From DASZBX01 sp035943635 (lineage in GTDB: Bacteria > Actinomycetota > Actinomycetes > Streptomycetales > Catenulisporaceae): DNA of 64,000 nucleotides. The position numbers and the translations under genes are program-made. Position 1 is the first letter of the stretch. The number at the start of each line of letters is the position of its first letter. The notes under the pieces were generated by a model, which was not told the origin of the DNA, did not search any database, and was given only the letters and a program-made list of their open reading frames with translations. The DNA lies in NCBI GenBank assembly GCA_035943635.1, contig DASZBX010000039.1:1-64000 (forward strand). The letters are read 5' to 3'. Of this stretch, positions 61,777 through 64,000 are shown piece after piece.

Positions 61777-62948
61777 TGTCCCGCCTGGGTGACCTGGGTA
61801 ACCGCCTCTACAGCGGCGAACAGTCGTACAACATCGTCGGCCGCGGCAAGCGCTGGATCGCCGTCTTCGGCGCCGTGCTGGTGCTGGCCGTGCTGGGCCT
61901 GCTGGTGCGCGGCCTGGTCTTCTCCGAGGAGTTCACCGGCGGCGCCACCATCACGGTGCCCTCGGCGACCCTGTCGGTCGACCAGGCGACGACCATCGCC
62001 CACGACAGCGGCCTGACCGACCCGACCGTGCAGACCGCGTCCGTGATCGGCGGCGGCCGGCAGGTCGAGATCACCGTCAAGACGATCTCCGACACCGACC
62101 GGGACAAGCTGACCGCCGCGCTGGCGAAGGCGACCGGGGCCAACCCGAACACGATCAACGTCTCGTCCACCGGCGCCAGCTGGGGCCACTCGGTGTCCAA
62201 GCAGGCCATCGAGGCGCTGATCGTCTTCCTGGTCCTGGTGGCCGCCTACCTGGCGATCTTCTTCGAGTGGCAGATGGCCGCCGCGGCGATCGTGTCGCTG
62301 CTCAACGTGATCGTGATCACCGTGGGCGTCTACGCCTGGTCCGGCCTGGAGGTCTCCCCGGCCACGATCACCGGCTTCCTGACCATCCTCGGTTACGCCC
62401 TGTATGACGCGGTGGTCGTGTTCGACAAGGTCCGGGAGAACATCAAGCTCCAGGTCAAGACGGACAAGCTCGGCTACGCGGACGCCGCGAACCTGGCCGT
62501 GAACCAGACCCTGGTCCGTTCGCTCAACACCTCCCTGATCGCGACCATCCCGGTGTTCGCGCTGCTGCTCGGCGGCACCCTGTCCGGGGCCACCGAACTG
62601 CAGGACCTGGCGCTGGCCCTGTTCGTGGGTATCGCCGCCGGTACCATCTCCTCCATCCTGGTCGCCACCCCGACCCTGGCCTGGCTCAAGGGCCTGGACC
62701 CGGCGGTGCGGGCGCACACCCAGCGGCTGGAGAAGAAGGCCGTGCGCGGCGCCAACCGGGCCTCGGCCTCGGCCGCGGTGTCCGCCCCGGCGCAGGCCGG
62801 CCGGTCCGGCTCGGCCGCCGAGTCCGACGACGCCCTGGCCTCGGCCCGGGTCGTGGTCACCACCGGCAGCGGCGGGGCCGGCGGCGACGTCCGGCGCAAT
62901 CCGGCCCAGCGCAACCAGCCGGTGCGCAATACCAAGAAGAAGCGTTAG
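61776..62948 (+). CDS. secF: Protein export membrane protein SecF
   Basis: SecF is the partner of SecD (390 residues). It has the N-terminal LYSGEQSYNIVGRGKRWIAVFGAVLVLAVLGLLVRGLVFSEEFTGGATI, the periplasmic domain, and four to five helices with TITGFLTILGYALYDAVVVFDKVRENI and LNTSLIATIPVFALLLGG. The last 75 residues are a basic Ala-rich tail ending NTKKKR, which may touch ribosomes or membrane. It is translationally coupled to secD (TGATG). Confidence 0.95.
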   Translation: MSRLGDLGNRLYSGEQSYNIVGRGKRWIAVFGAVLVLAVLGLLVRGLVFSEEFTGGATITVPSATLSVDQATTIAHDSGLTDPTVQTASVIGGGRQVEITVKTISDTDRDKLTAALAKATGANPNTINVSSTGASWGHSVSKQAIEALIVFLVLVAAYLAIFFEWQMAAAAIVSLLNVIVITVGVYAWSGLEVSPATITGFLTILGYALYDAVVVFDKVRENIKLQVKTDKLGYADAANLAVNQTLVRSLNTSLIATIPVFALLLGGTLSGATELQDLALALFVGIAAGTISSILVATPTLAWLKGLDPAVRAHTQRLEKKAVRGANRASASAAVSAPAQAGRSGSAAESDDALASARVVVTTGSGGAGGDVRRNPAQRNQPVRNTKKKR

Positions 62949-63002
62949 GCGCACCAGTCGTCGCCGTACGCCGGGTACACCGCGGCGGGCGTCCGGGGGG
63001 GC

Positions 63003-63039
63003 CGAGAAGGCTCCGCGGGCGTCCGCCGCGGTTTTCTCG
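63003..63039 (+). terminator. Hairpin after secF
   Basis: CGAGAA...CCGCGG pairs with CCGCGG...TTCTCG within 63003-63039, followed by TGCC. It ends the sec operon. The 191-bp gap to relA has no apt gene, which lies here in streptomycetes. Confidence 0.5.
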
Positions 63040-63139
63040 TGCCCCGATTGTGCCACTCGGTCATTTGGGCCCCGCCCGGCTCGGGTAAGATGAGATACCG
63101 GGACAAGTGTGGCCCGGCAGGCCGATCGGAGGTCGGGGC

Positions 63140-64000
63140 TTGACGACTACACCAGAGGTGGCCGAACAGCGCGCGCAGGCGGGGGCAGCGACGCCCGAGC
63201 GGAGACCGTCCACCGCCGTGCCCGACCGCCCCTCCGGGATGTCGCCCAAGGCCCCGCCGGTGAACGGATCCGCGCTGGCCGCAGGTGCTGCGGGGAGTTC
63301 CGCCGCCGAGGCTTCGCAGCCTGCGGAGAGTCCCGCTGACGGGTCTTCCGTCGCTGGTGACGGCCCTGGGGCCGGTACTGCTGCCGCTGGTGAAGCCCCC
63401 GCGGTTGGCGCTGGTGCCGCTGGTGACGCCCCTGCGGTTGGCGCTGCCACCGCGCCCGGCTCCGCCCCCTCCGCCCTTGACTCCGGCATCAACGGGTCGG
63501 CTGCCGCCGCTGCCACTTCGCCCGCCACTGCCGCGGCGACCGCGCCCGCTTCTGCTGCCGCTGCCACGTCGTCCTCGCCCGCTCCCGATCTCGCGGTGCC
63601 GTCTACCACTGCGCCTGCTTCCGCCTCCGCCCCGGCCGCAGTCACGCCCCCGGCCGCTGCCCCCACCGTTCCGCCGGCTCCCGTCGTCCCGGCGCCGATC
63701 CCCACGACCCCGTCCCCGGGCTCCTCGGGGGCTTCCGGCGCCTCCAACCGGGTCCGGGCCCGCCTGGCCCGGCTCGGCAGCCAACGGCCCAACAGCGGCC
63801 CCAGCCCGGTGCTCGAACCGCTGTTCCGGATCGTCCGGGCCGGCGACCCCAAGGCGGACCTGCGTACCCTGGAGCGCGCCTACGCGATCGCCGAGCGGTA
63901 CCACCGCGGCCAGCGGCGCAAGAGTGGTGACCCGTACATCACCCACCCGCTCGCGGTCACCACGATCCTGGCCGAGCTGGGCATGGACATCCCGACCCTG
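63140..64000 (+). CDS. relA: 5' part of RelA/SpoT-family (p)ppGpp synthetase (3' end outside window)
   Basis: The 287 visible codons end inside the N-terminal HD hydrolase domain: PVLEPLFRIVRAGDPKADLRTLERAYAIAERYHRGQRRKSGDPYITHPLAVTTILAELG, including the HP of the HD-type fold. The first 200 residues are a disordered Ala/Pro/Ser/Gly tail with a duplicated 33-bp unit (63386-63451). TTG 63140 is chosen for CGGAGG (63127-63132) 7 bases upstream; GTG 63155 is the alternative. The enzyme makes and degrades the stringent alarmone. Confidence 0.9.
   Translation, partial: MTTTPEVAEQRAQAGAATPERRPSTAVPDRPSGMSPKAPPVNGSALAAGAAGSSAAEASQPAESPADGSSVAGDGPGAGTAAAGEAPAVGAGAAGDAPAVGAATAPGSAPSALDSGINGSAAAAATSPATAAATAPASAAAATSSSPAPDLAVPSTTAPASASAPAAVTPPAAAPTVPPAPVVPAPIPTTPSPGSSGASGASNRVRARLARLGSQRPNSGPSPVLEPLFRIVRAGDPKADLRTLERAYAIAERYHRGQRRKSGDPYITHPLAVTTILAELGMDIPTL

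Overview
The window is very GC-rich DNA with GTG/TTG starts and short 4-bp ATGA gene overlaps. It carries F420 biosynthesis (fbiC), PIM lipid genes (pgsA-patA-pimA) and the block pdxST-yebC-ruvCAB-yajC-secDF-relA. This points to a filamentous actinomycete. The many secreted, ricin-B-tailed glycosidases and the LacI/MarR regulators suggest a soil lineage related to Streptomyces or Catenulisporales; the genus is inference.

Layout. 1-10.0 kb is a carbohydrate island: the end of a ricin-B lectin enzyme, a LacI regulator, a secreted HAF-repeat protein, a GH76 alpha-mannanase-like enzyme and a GH3 glycosidase, with LacI-type palindromes upstream of the secreted genes. 10.3-26.6 kb is a mixed accessory stretch: a hypothetical protein, a TrpC-like barrel with altered active-site motifs, MoeA, an M24 peptidase-like protein, a DipZ-like redox protein with a MarR regulator, an SGNH esterase, a large membrane protein, a second MarR/oxidoreductase pair, an ABC-2 permease divergent from a two-component system, and two gene remnants (CBM2 and DUF234 ends). 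26.8-38.6 kb holds a secreted beta-helix/PASTA/poly-Gly protein, leuS, fbiC, a DUF1028 protein, an SPFH protein and a membrane protein. 38.8-64 kb is the conserved core: thrS, DUF1684, HIT, a polytopic membrane protein, EF-G2, the phosphatidylinositol/PIM operon, PLP synthase, yebC, a cupin, MarR, ruvC/A/B, yajC, secD, secF and the start of relA.

Two things stand out. (1) Three families of palindromic non-coding elements (A 170 bp, B 217 bp, C 202 bp), each bounded by CTAG. A and B occur twice as adjacent pairs, in order A-B near 11 kb and B-A near 44 kb. Copies of a family have identical length, and their terminal stems differ by compensatory changes. All three arrays begin on a CTAG that also supplies the TAG stop of the upstream gene. 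(2) The ruvC-ruvA junction is split by a two-gene cassette, an ABC/AAA_21-type ATPase plus a DUF4276 TOPRIM-like protein. It is flanked by a 50-bp, 49/50-identical duplication of the ruvC 3' end, which looks like a defence-type insertion that replaced the end of ruvC.

How the genes work together: the left block degrades and binds mannan- and glucan-type polymers under LacI control. pgsA-patA-pimA make phosphatidylinositol mannosides. pdxST make pyridoxal phosphate, ruvABC resolve Holliday junctions, and yajC-secDF drive protein export. No rRNA, tRNA or CRISPR array was seen.
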